Source: an uncultured Clostridia bacterium
Lineage (GTDB): Bacteria; Bacillota; Clostridia; Lachnospirales; Lachnospiraceae
Direction: 5' to 3'
DNA: 64,000 bases
NCBI GenBank assembly: GCA_948472945.1
Contig: CAOKVX010000004.1
Span: 1-64,000, forward strand
The position numbers were made by a program, and so were the translations under genes. The notes below the pieces were generated by a model. That model was not told the DNA's origin and ran no database searches. It saw only the letters and a list, made by a program, of their open reading frames with translations. Positions 56,082-64,000 of this stretch are shown here, piece after piece. Numbering within the stretch: position 1 is the first letter of the stretch; each line of letters opens with the position of its first letter.

Positions 56082-57253
56082 CACTGTCCTCCGAGTTCAA
56101 TAATCCTTTCGCAAATCCTCCTTGAGGTTTTTAATATCTCACCAAATCCCTCGTCCGTTACAGTAACTATACATCTATCCATATCCTGAAATCTGATTCT
56201 AAGCCTTAGCCTTGTCCTCATGTCGAGCCTCTCAGGATTCAAAAAGTCAAGTGAGATAAAATGTTGTGCTTTTGCTCTTGTTATTACATTAGTTATATTA
56301 ATCTGAATCTCATTTTCCCCATCAGGTATTACATATATGCTATTGTCAATATCATACCACAGAGTACCGGCCTTTGCGATAATCAATTCCTGTCTCGACG
56401 CGTCTGCGTACACGTTTACAGATACATGAACGGGTATCATATCCTCGTCAATAAATATGAATTCCGGCATCCTGCTTGTCTTAGAGTATCTCTTCGACGT
56501 GTAGCATGCCCCGTTTACATACAGGTTCTGTCCCTTGAAAACACGTCTTCCCCTGCACAGCTTTTTTAACGTCACATCGGCCCACTCGCCGTCAAATCCT
56601 ATGCCCGTAACATAAATTGATGACAGTATCTGTTTGTGAATTGCATTGTCTGCAATATTCTCAAGTACATATCCCCTGTTTGAATCCTCCGTATCTTCAT
56701 ACGGCATTATTTTTGAATAGTCTTTCTCCATGATTCCGACTATATATGGATTCTTCCTTCTGTCAACGGCAAGCTGCCTGTAAATAAGACCTTGCGTGCC
56801 GTAATCGAACAATCCGACGTCATTAACCCATAATTCCGTATTTTGGCTGAGAACAAAATGCAGGTAGCTCTGTTTGTAACTCTGTACAAATATATTTTCT
56901 CCTTTTATACCGTACCCCTCAACTATGTCGTGAATATTTTTGGCGCGTTCCCTTGTGTAGTTTTCAAGACACAATGTTATAATATCAACATCATCTGTAA
57001 ACTCTTTTTTTATCAACTCCATACACGCATTAATTACACGCCCGTCATTACTCATCTGTAAATCAGGCGGTGCTTTATCATCCTGCGGTTTTACTTCGCT
57101 GCTATTCTGCACTTCTTCCTTTGTAATAGCGTCAGCCTGCACATTAACTTCAGCTTCAATCAGGACCGGTTCAAATTGTGTATTGTCATAGTATGCAATC
57201 TGCGCAGTCTCATTTCCGATATCTATGCCTATAAGCAGTTCCTGACTTTCCAC
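56081..57253 (-). CDS. Hsp70/actin-fold ATPase-like protein (DUF5716-like)
   Basis: 390 aa from the GTG at 57253 (AAGGGGGAG upstream). Actin-fold landmarks in order: phosphate-1 loop IGIDIGNETAQIAYYD at the N-terminus; a phosphate-2-like VGLFDYGTQGLIYRQL (about 168-185); an adenosine-like YVTGIGFDGEW followed by CRGRRVFKGQNLYVNGACY (about 232-270). The C-terminal 110 residues are beta-rich, in the place of the Hsp70 substrate domain but much shorter. Probably an ATP-driven scaffold or chaperone acting with the neighbouring TPR and giant protein. I recall such proteins as DUF5716, Lachnospiraceae-specific; that name is from memory. Confidence 0.75.
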   Translation of the reverse strand: MESQELLIGIDIGNETAQIAYYDNTQFEPVLIEAEVNVQADAITKEEVQNSSEVKPQDDKAPPDLQMSNDGRVINACMELIKKEFTDDVDIITLCLENYTRERAKNIHDIVEGYGIKGENIFVQSYKQSYLHFVLSQNTELWVNDVGLFDYGTQGLIYRQLAVDRRKNPYIVGIMEKDYSKIMPYEDTEDSNRGYVLENIADNAIHKQILSSIYVTGIGFDGEWADVTLKKLCRGRRVFKGQNLYVNGACYTSKRYSKTSRMPEFIFIDEDMIPVHVSVNVYADASRQELIIAKAGTLWYDIDNSIYVIPDGENEIQINITNVITRAKAQHFISLDFLNPERLDMRTRLRLRIRFQDMDRCIVTVTDEGFGEILKTSRRICERIIELGGQ

Positions 57254-57342
57254 AATTCTCCCCCTTTCACACAACGCCTATTCCCGCGCTTTTTCATTTA
57301 GAAATTGTACACATTATAATGCAGAGCCTTTTCGCAATAGCC

Positions 57343-60300
57343 TTACAGAAGTTCAAAAAGATTGTGCGAGGCCTCGTCAAGCTTAATGTAAGTCTCCATG
57401 CACGAATATAAATCATCCAAATTCCTGTTATCGTAGTGCTCAATCATTTTATTTATCATAACATATCTTGATATTTCATCAGACTGTACGTATTTGTACT
57501 CCGCTTTTCCACTTCCCAAAACATGCTTCCTTGAGTTCTTTTCAGTGTAAAAACCATATACAATCTCTTCGTCCCTGAATACAACTATCTCTCTTACATA
57601 TACGCCGGCAAAAACCTCTATCATTTCAGTACATATTATAGAAGAATTTCTTACCTTGTAACGCATATGGACATTTATTCCCGGCTTTGCGACACACATT
57701 ATTATCGCCTTATTGCTAAGTCCGTCCGGAAGTCTTATATATCTTGAAAAATCAGTAAAAAACGGAAAAACTATTCCTTTCTGTATCATCTGGCACAGCT
57801 TAACGTCGCAAAATTTTATCTCGCTTTCCGATAGCTGCCCTTTTCTGCTCAGCCTTTTCAGGATGGCCAGCGTGCACACCACATTGTATTCAGTCAATAT
57901 ATTATTCTCTATCCAATCCCATATAATATCGCTGATTTCAGCATCTTCAAGCAGATATTTGTAAGATAAATATGAGACACATCCCTTTTTTAATGTTTTG
58001 TCTTTTCCATTCTCTATATAACTCTCAAGCAGTTCAAGTTCACATTTCGTATCACCCTCAACAAATAAAAGGGTTGTCAAAAGTTTCTCCTCAATCTCTT
58101 TTTTGTCAATGCCAAACCCTCTCGCAGCTTTCCAAATCTCAAACATTGAATCGCACGGACCCGTATAATATCTGGCAAGATATCGTATTATGTTTTCAGT
58201 ATACTCACCGTTTTTAAAAATATAAAAAGCAATATCTAAAAGAGATAAATTAAAATCACTTGTGCCGTCCTTAAACTGAAGTAACGCCTCGTCGCATATT
58301 CTTGCCAGATGAACTACATCTATTCCGTCATAACCATATGTGCACACTGCGTCCAGCGCCCGCTCTCCAAGCCCGCGCACTATAAGCATCTCTATCCACT
58401 TCTGCCTTGCAGCCCTGTCCGTATCGCCAAAATCTTCCGTCGTCAGAAGCTCGTCGAGATATTCACCTTCGGCGTAATCGTAATAATACTGCATAAGAGT
58501 GGAAAGATTTTTCCTCTTATATGATTTCCTAAGCCTAATACCACGTCTTACACTCCGTCTTATCTTTACTGCGTTTTTATTAAGATGACATTCCCTCTCG
58601 CACTTGTAGTACATGTATTTAAGGAGCTTTTTATTGTCTGAAGCGTTTTCATAACATTTCTCTGCATACGAGTCAAAATGAAGCATTTTCTTCATCGTGT
58701 AATAGTCCTGCCCAATATGCCTGTTTCCATCAGAATCTACAAGTACGATACAGTAATTGTCAGAATATATATCAATGTACGCCGTTCCGTTTACAAACTG
58801 CTCGGTCTGCTCGCCTTCAAATTCCCTGTGTCTTATGCTCACATATTTCATTTCGGGCCTGCTGCATTCTATTTTATGCTTGAACATCACCTCAGGCAGC
58901 ATCGACGCTATAGTCTCGTCAACGGATGAAAGCTTAATGCTGTCCTCATATATTACCGACATTGCGTCGCTTATGCTTCCTCTCTCAAGCTGCTTTCTCG
59001 CAAAGTTATCAATCATTACCGTATAAGCTTTATATATTAACGGATTTTTTTTCTTTGCCTGTATTACCGATGCGTAAAGCATCTGCTTTTCCCTCTTAGG
59101 AAGCCTGTTGTCATACATAAAATATCTCATTACCTGTTCAGGAATGTTATTTTCGGCTCCGCCCGGCAGGGAATACATGTATGTCTCATATATTCCGGTA
59201 ATCATCAGCCTGTTTTTTATTCCCCTGCCATACCACTTGAGATATCTTGTAGAATATTTCTGAGATCTTATCAGCATTGTACATACTGCGCTTACTATCT
59301 CGTCAAGGCCAAATTTATCATACAATAAGTCTAGGCTCGAGTAAACCGCATAGTTATATTCCTTAATACGGCTTACATGGAACGTATATGCAAGCGCCAT
59401 CTCGCTGTCAAATAAGTTATTCCTAACCCCCCACGCAAGAGGCCCAGCCATAGCCGGATGCCATTCGTGCATGAGCTCCGGGTTTCTCTTAATTACAAGA
59501 CAGAATTCTATATAAAGCGCAGGGCTTGTACATCCATTTTTAATATATTCCAATATGTCGTAAAACAGCGTTCTCGGATTATCGTATCTGCTCTCAATAT
59601 TTATCAGGAACCAGAATAGTACGATATTCCTAAATCCGTTATCATACATATACCTTATCTCAGACGCCGCCCTGTCTACCAAAGCCTGTTTTGACTCTGC
59701 CGGCGCAGAGATTGCCCTAATATAGCAAAGTGCTGCGTACAAAACTGCACCCTCCGGCGGAGCATCCTCGTCAGGTCTTGCAATATCATCCGTATCACGA
59801 ATCATCTCATCTGATATATCGGTCTTATATTTCATCGCCGCAATATACATTTTTACGATATTGATTATATTGCCCCGGCATTTGTTCCTGTATTCCTCCA
59901 GGGTCTCCTCCATCAACTTTATGAAACTGTCCTCTGTCATATCGCCTTTTCTGCGCTCTATATAACCCCTGACTATCTTTGCAGTCATCTTTCTGACATC
60001 GGACGGCCTGTACTTTTCTTCAGTTTCATATTTTTGGGCCGTTACGTTTACTTCTATCGTCCTGCCGGGTATAAATATACTTATTTTGCCTTTATTAATA
60101 CCAGATGACATTTTATCAGAATCAATAATATATTTTACGGGTATTTTCCCGGACGGATAATCATTTGTCCATAAGAAGCCTGTCTCAATTTTTATAAACC
60201 CGGAATCACTTCGAACCGTGACATTTATACATCCCCATGATGATGCCTGAAGAATTACCTCGTCCTCAAACGGCGAGTAACAATTATCATAATTCACGTT

Positions 60301-60897
60301 ATTTCTATCAACATCAAATATAACCCTTGTCTTCTTATGAATAGCTACAAGAAATTCTTCCATTGCAACTATGGGCCTGCTTCCGTCGACAAGAGTCTCG
60401 TATATAAGTTTTTTTTCGTCGTCTCTGTATAAAAGAATCCGTGAAAAATCTTTGTCAGTAAATACTTTCAAAGCCTCTCTGTAGTTTTCCTTTGCAAGTG
60501 ATGTAAACGCAGTCAAATCACTTATTTTCCCGGCCTCATCCAAGGTGATTGCAGGAAGTATTACCGAAACGCAGACGGGTACCCTCATCTCGCCGCAGTT
60601 AGAAACTATAACTATATCCCCCTTGACTGTCTCCCCCGCCTGTATATCATCCGCCGAAAAAGTATATCCAACCGACGCCTCTTTACCGGTAAAATTATCT
60701 TCTTTTATAGATAAATGAGGGCACTCTGAATAAAGAAAGCCTTTCATCATTACACCGCCGTCATTGCCAATGTATAGACTTCCTTCATGCCTGCGCCCTT
60801 CTTCAACATCAAGAGTTATCTGACTTTCAGACAAAATTATATTTGATTGAGCTTCTCCAAAATCCCCTCTCGCAAACCGGAGTATTTTATCTTTCAT
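57343..60897 (-). CDS. Giant DUF5717-like protein of the Hsp70-like module
   Basis: 1184 aa, no signal peptide or membrane helix. N-terminal beta-sandwich (1-120, with SLYIGNDGGVMMKGFLYSEC and KGDIVIVSNCGEMRVPVCVS), a second beta-sandwich at about 205-290, then a very long all-helical solenoid (about 305-1050), interrupted by a beta patch near 670-710, and a beta-rich end. Looks like a scaffold. First gene of the leftward four-gene run; the ATPase gene follows after 89 nt. I recall this as DUF5717, found with DUF5716 in Lachnospiraceae; function unknown. Confidence 0.78.
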   Translation of the reverse strand: MKDKILRFARGDFGEAQSNIILSESQITLDVEEGRRHEGSLYIGNDGGVMMKGFLYSECPHLSIKEDNFTGKEASVGYTFSADDIQAGETVKGDIVIVSNCGEMRVPVCVSVILPAITLDEAGKISDLTAFTSLAKENYREALKVFTDKDFSRILLYRDDEKKLIYETLVDGSRPIVAMEEFLVAIHKKTRVIFDVDRNNVNYDNCYSPFEDEVILQASSWGCINVTVRSDSGFIKIETGFLWTNDYPSGKIPVKYIIDSDKMSSGINKGKISIFIPGRTIEVNVTAQKYETEEKYRPSDVRKMTAKIVRGYIERRKGDMTEDSFIKLMEETLEEYRNKCRGNIINIVKMYIAAMKYKTDISDEMIRDTDDIARPDEDAPPEGAVLYAALCYIRAISAPAESKQALVDRAASEIRYMYDNGFRNIVLFWFLINIESRYDNPRTLFYDILEYIKNGCTSPALYIEFCLVIKRNPELMHEWHPAMAGPLAWGVRNNLFDSEMALAYTFHVSRIKEYNYAVYSSLDLLYDKFGLDEIVSAVCTMLIRSQKYSTRYLKWYGRGIKNRLMITGIYETYMYSLPGGAENNIPEQVMRYFMYDNRLPKREKQMLYASVIQAKKKNPLIYKAYTVMIDNFARKQLERGSISDAMSVIYEDSIKLSSVDETIASMLPEVMFKHKIECSRPEMKYVSIRHREFEGEQTEQFVNGTAYIDIYSDNYCIVLVDSDGNRHIGQDYYTMKKMLHFDSYAEKCYENASDNKKLLKYMYYKCERECHLNKNAVKIRRSVRRGIRLRKSYKRKNLSTLMQYYYDYAEGEYLDELLTTEDFGDTDRAARQKWIEMLIVRGLGERALDAVCTYGYDGIDVVHLARICDEALLQFKDGTSDFNLSLLDIAFYIFKNGEYTENIIRYLARYYTGPCDSMFEIWKAARGFGIDKKEIEEKLLTTLLFVEGDTKCELELLESYIENGKDKTLKKGCVSYLSYKYLLEDAEISDIIWDWIENNILTEYNVVCTLAILKRLSRKGQLSESEIKFCDVKLCQMIQKGIVFPFFTDFSRYIRLPDGLSNKAIIMCVAKPGINVHMRYKVRNSSIICTEMIEVFAGVYVREIVVFRDEEIVYGFYTEKNSRKHVLGSGKAEYKYVQSDEISRYVMINKMIEHYDNRNLDDLYSCMETYIKLDEASHNLFELL

Positions 60898-61028
60898 CCA
60901 AACTGTACCTGCCCCTCAGATTGCTGATACTTTTTATTGCTATAGATAATATATTATACTATTTACAAGTTTTATTTGCAAGGCAGACGATAAATTAACT
61001 TGATGCGGCCGTTCAAGCGGCTGGCCTC

Positions 61029-62168
61029 TCAGTTTTCATTAAGACTGCCCGTACCGTTAATATCTATAACCGCAAACTCTGATTTGCAGCCTGTCTTAAA
61101 TCCAATCGCCCAGTCTGAAATTCCCGATGTCACTATATAATTAGTCTGTCCCCTTGTCTCCAGACCATAAGTCTTTTCATTTTCTTTTGTCCACTCTCCG
61201 ACATAGTTAAACGGAAACAGTTGTCCTCCATGCGTATGTCCTGACAGGACAAGATTTACCCCGGCTTCTTCCTGCGCGTCATAATCGTGCGGCTGGTGGT
61301 CAATTAATATTGTATATTTTTCTTCGCTGTCAATATCACTCATAAGCTCGTCCATGCTCGCCCTTGACGAGCCGTGCTGTTCCTCGGAGCGGTCTTTCCT
61401 TCCAATTATACAATATCTTTCATCTATAAGCACATTGTCATCCTCAAGCACTATAACGCCATTTCTTGTGAGCTCGGCGACAAGCTCGTCCGCACCGTAT
61501 CCCCTGATCTCTGAATCATAATAACCTTTATCGTGATTGCCAAACGCAAAATACACTCCGTAAGATGTCTGGAGTTCTCCCAGTGCATTGCATGCGTCTA
61601 TCATATCCTCATATGTAGTATCATCATCCACATAATCACCCGCAATCAATACAACGTCAGGACTAAACTCATTCATCCTTTTTATCTGTTCATAAAATCC
61701 CCTGCCGTCAAATGTGGTTCCAATATGAGAATCGGCAAATAATATTATTCTAAAGTTTCCCACCTGCTTATCCGTCTCAAGCGTATAATACGTCACGCTC
61801 ACATTATGGGCCATATACCAGCCGGCTGCTAGGTATACAATTGTGAGGACCACTGCCGCTCCGGCCGCATAATATTCTTTGAAACGCCTATCCTTTTTCT
61901 TAAATAATAGATATACAATCAGGTCACACAGCATCCAAAACGCAAATAAATGCAGCAGTATTATTATGGTATTCATCATCCCCAGTACAAGATACACGGC
62001 AGACGTTACAAGCAGCAATATGGCAAAAGCCATTACAAAAGCGGCGCCTTTCTTCCCTGAAGCTATCCTGCGTATAATTCCAAGCCTTGAAATCCTTGTG
62101 GAAATATATATACAGCCTGCTAAAAAAGCGCATATAAGCGCTATCATTATCAAAATCCATATCATCAT
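61029..62168 (-). CDS. Membrane-anchored metallophosphoesterase
   Basis: 379 aa from the ATG at 62168, chosen for AGGAG 8 nt upstream; longer in-frame starts to 62243 lack good sites. Four N-terminal membrane helices (about 1-125), then a calcineurin-like domain: ADSHIG (D-x-H), GDYVDDD, GNHDKGYY, and GHTHGGQLFPF. The plan fits YkuE/LpxG-type lipid or nucleotide pyrophosphatases acting at the outer membrane face. It follows purA by 87 nt on the same strand. Confidence 0.92.
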   Translation of the reverse strand: MMIWILIMIALICAFLAGCIYISTRISRLGIIRRIASGKKGAAFVMAFAILLLVTSAVYLVLGMMNTIIILLHLFAFWMLCDLIVYLLFKKKDRRFKEYYAAGAAVVLTIVYLAAGWYMAHNVSVTYYTLETDKQVGNFRIILFADSHIGTTFDGRGFYEQIKRMNEFSPDVVLIAGDYVDDDTTYEDMIDACNALGELQTSYGVYFAFGNHDKGYYDSEIRGYGADELVAELTRNGVIVLEDDNVLIDERYCIIGRKDRSEEQHGSSRASMDELMSDIDSEEKYTILIDHQPHDYDAQEEAGVNLVLSGHTHGGQLFPFNYVGEWTKENEKTYGLETRGQTNYIVTSGISDWAIGFKTGCKSEFAVIDINGTGSLNEN

Positions 62169-62255
62169 AGACGAAACTCCTACTACGGTAAATATAAACA
62201 GGTGCCGCAAAAGCAGCATAATTAAATGCCATTCCTGCAGCACCCTTAAAGTAAA

Positions 62256-63533
62256 TTATCTGTATATAATGTCCTCTCGTTTTGGTCCGTTTGAAACCAT
62301 CGTTATCTTAACACCTATTTCTTTCTCTATAAACTCTATATATTTCCTGCAGTTTTCCGGAAGCTCCTCGTATTTTTTTATGCCTCGTATATCCGACTTC
62401 CATCCGTCAAGTATCTCATATACAGGCTTTGCCTTTGCAAGTTCCGCAGTCGTAGGGAAATCTTTTGTCACCTTTCCTTCTATCTCATAACCCACGCATA
62501 CAGGCAGCTTATCAAGATATCCGAGCACGTCAAGAACCGTAAGGGCAACATCCGTCGCTCCCTGCATACGGCATCCGTAACGGCTTGCAACAGCGTCAAA
62601 CCATCCCATTCGCCTTGGCCGTCCTGTCGTAGCTCCGAATTCTCCGCCGTCTCCGCCACGTTTTCTAAGCTCGTCAGCCTCGTCGCCAAATATCTCACTG
62701 ACAAACTCACCGGCTCCAACCGCACTTGAATACGCCTTTACAACCGTAACAATCTTTTTAATTTCATATGGCGGAATACCCACTCCTATAGCGCCGTAAG
62801 CGGCAAGCGTACTCGAAGACGTAACCATCGGATATATTCCGTGGTCAGGGTCTTTAAGCGTTCCCAGCTGTCCCTCCAAAAGAATTCTCTTGTTATCCTT
62901 AAGCGCCTGATGTAAAAATGAAGACACATCACATACATACGGCTTTATCATATCCCTGTACTCGTGAAGAACGGCAAGGATATCTTCCTCTTTAATGGCA
63001 GGCTTTCCGTAAAGATTCTCAAGTATCGCATTTTTGACGGGAAGTACACGTCTAATCTTATCCCTTAACGCATCGTCGTCCAAGAAAAGCTCTGATACCT
63101 GAAATCCTATCTTTGCATATTTATCTGAATAAAATGGGGCTATACCCGACTTGGTAGAGCCAAATGATTTTCCCGCAAGCCTCTCCTCCTCGCATTCATC
63201 AAAGAGAATGTGGTATGGCATAACAATCTGGGCTCTGTCAGAAACAAGTATTTTAGGCTGTGGCACACCCCTGTCAACAATTCCCTTGATCTCTCTGCAG
63301 AAATCAGGAATATTGAGCGCAACGCCGTTGCCGATAATACTCGTCGTGTGATTATAAAATATACCCGACGGAAGAATATGGAGCGCAAACTTACCATAAT
63401 CATTGACTATAGTATGTCCTGCATTGCTTCCGCCCTGAAACCTTATAATAATATCAGATTCATTACCAAGCATGTCGGTAATCTTTCCCTTACCTTCATC
63501 GCCCCAGTTTGCTCCAACTACTGCTGTAACCAT
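62256..63533 (-). CDS. purA: Adenylosuccinate synthetase
   Basis: 425 aa, full length. GTP-dependent joining of IMP and aspartate, first step from IMP to AMP. Motifs: GANWGDEGKGKITD (P-loop and catalytic Asp), GSNAGHTIV with the catalytic His, EGQLGTLKDPDHG, and TTGRPRRMGWFD. GGAGG ribosome site. It lies downstream of purB, separated by the palindrome at 63.7 kb. Adenylosuccinate lyase, the next enzyme, is encoded just to the right. Confidence 0.97.
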   Translation of the reverse strand: MVTAVVGANWGDEGKGKITDMLGNESDIIIRFQGGSNAGHTIVNDYGKFALHILPSGIFYNHTTSIIGNGVALNIPDFCREIKGIVDRGVPQPKILVSDRAQIVMPYHILFDECEEERLAGKSFGSTKSGIAPFYSDKYAKIGFQVSELFLDDDALRDKIRRVLPVKNAILENLYGKPAIKEEDILAVLHEYRDMIKPYVCDVSSFLHQALKDNKRILLEGQLGTLKDPDHGIYPMVTSSSTLAAYGAIGVGIPPYEIKKIVTVVKAYSSAVGAGEFVSEIFGDEADELRKRGGDGGEFGATTGRPRRMGWFDAVASRYGCRMQGATDVALTVLDVLGYLDKLPVCVGYEIEGKVTKDFPTTAELAKAKPVYEILDGWKSDIRGIKKYEELPENCRKYIEFIEKEIGVKITMVSNGPKREDIIYR

Positions 63534-63684
63534 TTGAATCCCTCCAATTCATTTAAAACTAAACAAATTAATTGTGTCGTCAGACTTCGCCGACAGTTTA
63601 TAATTATACATTAATATACACATACTTTTCAAGCCCCTTTTAAACATTTCCAAGGCAATCGCTTAAAACACTTTATGTATGAAT

Positions 63685-63820
63685 CATGTGGGTATCGGCA
63701 TACTTTGACAGGACTATTTGTACACATTGGTTCTTAGGCTGCGTATTTGGCGGCCTTAGAACCGCTATGTGTACAACGAAACGGGAGTGTGTCCTGACAA
63801 AGTATGCCGATACCCACATG
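63685..63820. repeat. 136-nt near-perfect palindromic element
   Basis: Outer arms 63685-63714 and 63791-63820 match over 29 of 30 positions. Inside, TTGTACACAT (63718-63727) pairs with 63767-63776, and GGTTCTTAGGC (63729-63739) pairs with 63753-63763 with one mismatch, leaving a loop near 63740-63752. It lies between the end of purB and the start of purA. It could fold as one long hairpin in RNA or single-stranded DNA. Confidence 0.8.
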
Positions 63821-63858
63821 CACGCGTACGGTCAGAAGAGTATTCGCTTTATAAATTA

Positions 63859-64000
63859 TTACACATTGATTTCCGCTTTCATCCCAAGACGCTCCTTATT
63901 CGCATCCAGTATAGGTTTGATGTACTCTTCTACGAATTCTTCTACCTGCGACGGTGCGCGGCCTACATATTTCGACGGCTCCATAGCCTCGTTAAGTTCT
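63859..64000 (-). CDS. purB: Adenylosuccinate lyase, C-terminal end (partial)
   Basis: Only the last 46 residues and stop (63861-63859) are in the window; the gene continues past the right edge. The tail MEPSKYVGRAPSQVEEFVEE and YIKPIL are typical of the PurB C-terminus (YxGRAPxQVEEF). It removes fumarate from adenylosuccinate, the product of PurA encoded downstream, and from SAICAR, giving AICAR (ZMP), the ligand family sensed by the riboswitch at 8.27 kb. Confidence 0.88.
   Translation of the reverse strand, partial: ELNEAMEPSKYVGRAPSQVEEFVEEYIKPILDANKERLGMKAEINV

Overview
The window comes from a low-to-medium GC Firmicute, most likely a Lachnospiraceae member (Butyrivibrio/Roseburia-like). 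The pointers are a secreted GH10 xylanase and a polysaccharide deacetylase that share a lysine-rich bacterial Ig-like domain, pyruvate formate-lyase fermentation, a spore dipicolinate synthase pair, Crh/HprK catabolite control, and a four-gene Hsp70-like/DUF5717-type module that I know only from Lachnospiraceae. Most genes are ordinary chromosomal genes, many on the minus strand.

Layout. 1-3.1 kb: two decayed transposase fragments flank a subtilisin-like protease fused to a zinc-phospholipase-like domain. 3.4-8.1 kb: xylanase, then three membrane proteins, one a PIG-V-like GT-C glycosyltransferase. 8.2-12.3 kb (+): a promoter, a ZTP (pfl-motif) riboswitch with an overlapping terminator, pyruvate formate-lyase, its activating enzyme and Lgt. 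12.3-18.3 kb (-): a winged-helix/PD-(D/E)XK protein, Dus, an ANT(6)-like enzyme, a CPBP protease and a GT2-TagF fusion. 18.5-22.5 kb: tRNA-Leu(UAG), then an AT-rich island with a perfect 25-bp inverted-repeat element and a secreted peptide/ABC cassette. 22.9-26.9 kb: vWA lipoprotein, DHH phosphoesterase, a possible structured RNA and a DUF4317 protein. 27-32.4 kb: a two-component system divergent from a three-gene ABC-2 exporter. 32.5-41 kb: AsnB, DpaA/DpaB, a second ABC-2 exporter, deacetylase, cation/proton antiporter, CoaD.

41.3-50.7 kb holds the carbon-control and replication block, read leftward: hprK, ROK glucokinase, murB, whiA, a Crh-like HPr without the catalytic histidine, a terminator, dnaE and pfkA. 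RapZ and YvcK/GlmR, often found in this neighbourhood, are absent from it. 51-54 kb: an Rpn-type remnant, a possible UDG-fold ORF with a shifted start, Mrp and thiamine pyrophosphokinase. 54-61 kb: the four-gene module (DUF5717-like giant protein, Hsp70/actin-fold ATPase, TPR-like protein, coiled-coil membrane protein), the best candidate here for an undescribed system. 61-64 kb: a membrane metallophosphoesterase, purA, a 136-nt palindrome and the 3' end of purB.

Links between genes: the ZTP riboswitch ties formate production to the purine/folate state, and purA and purB lie at the right end. HprK, the Crh-like protein, glucokinase and PfkA form a carbon-sensing/glycolysis group. Xylanase and deacetylase probably act together on acetylated xylan at the cell surface. 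All calls are from reading the sequence; no database search was run.
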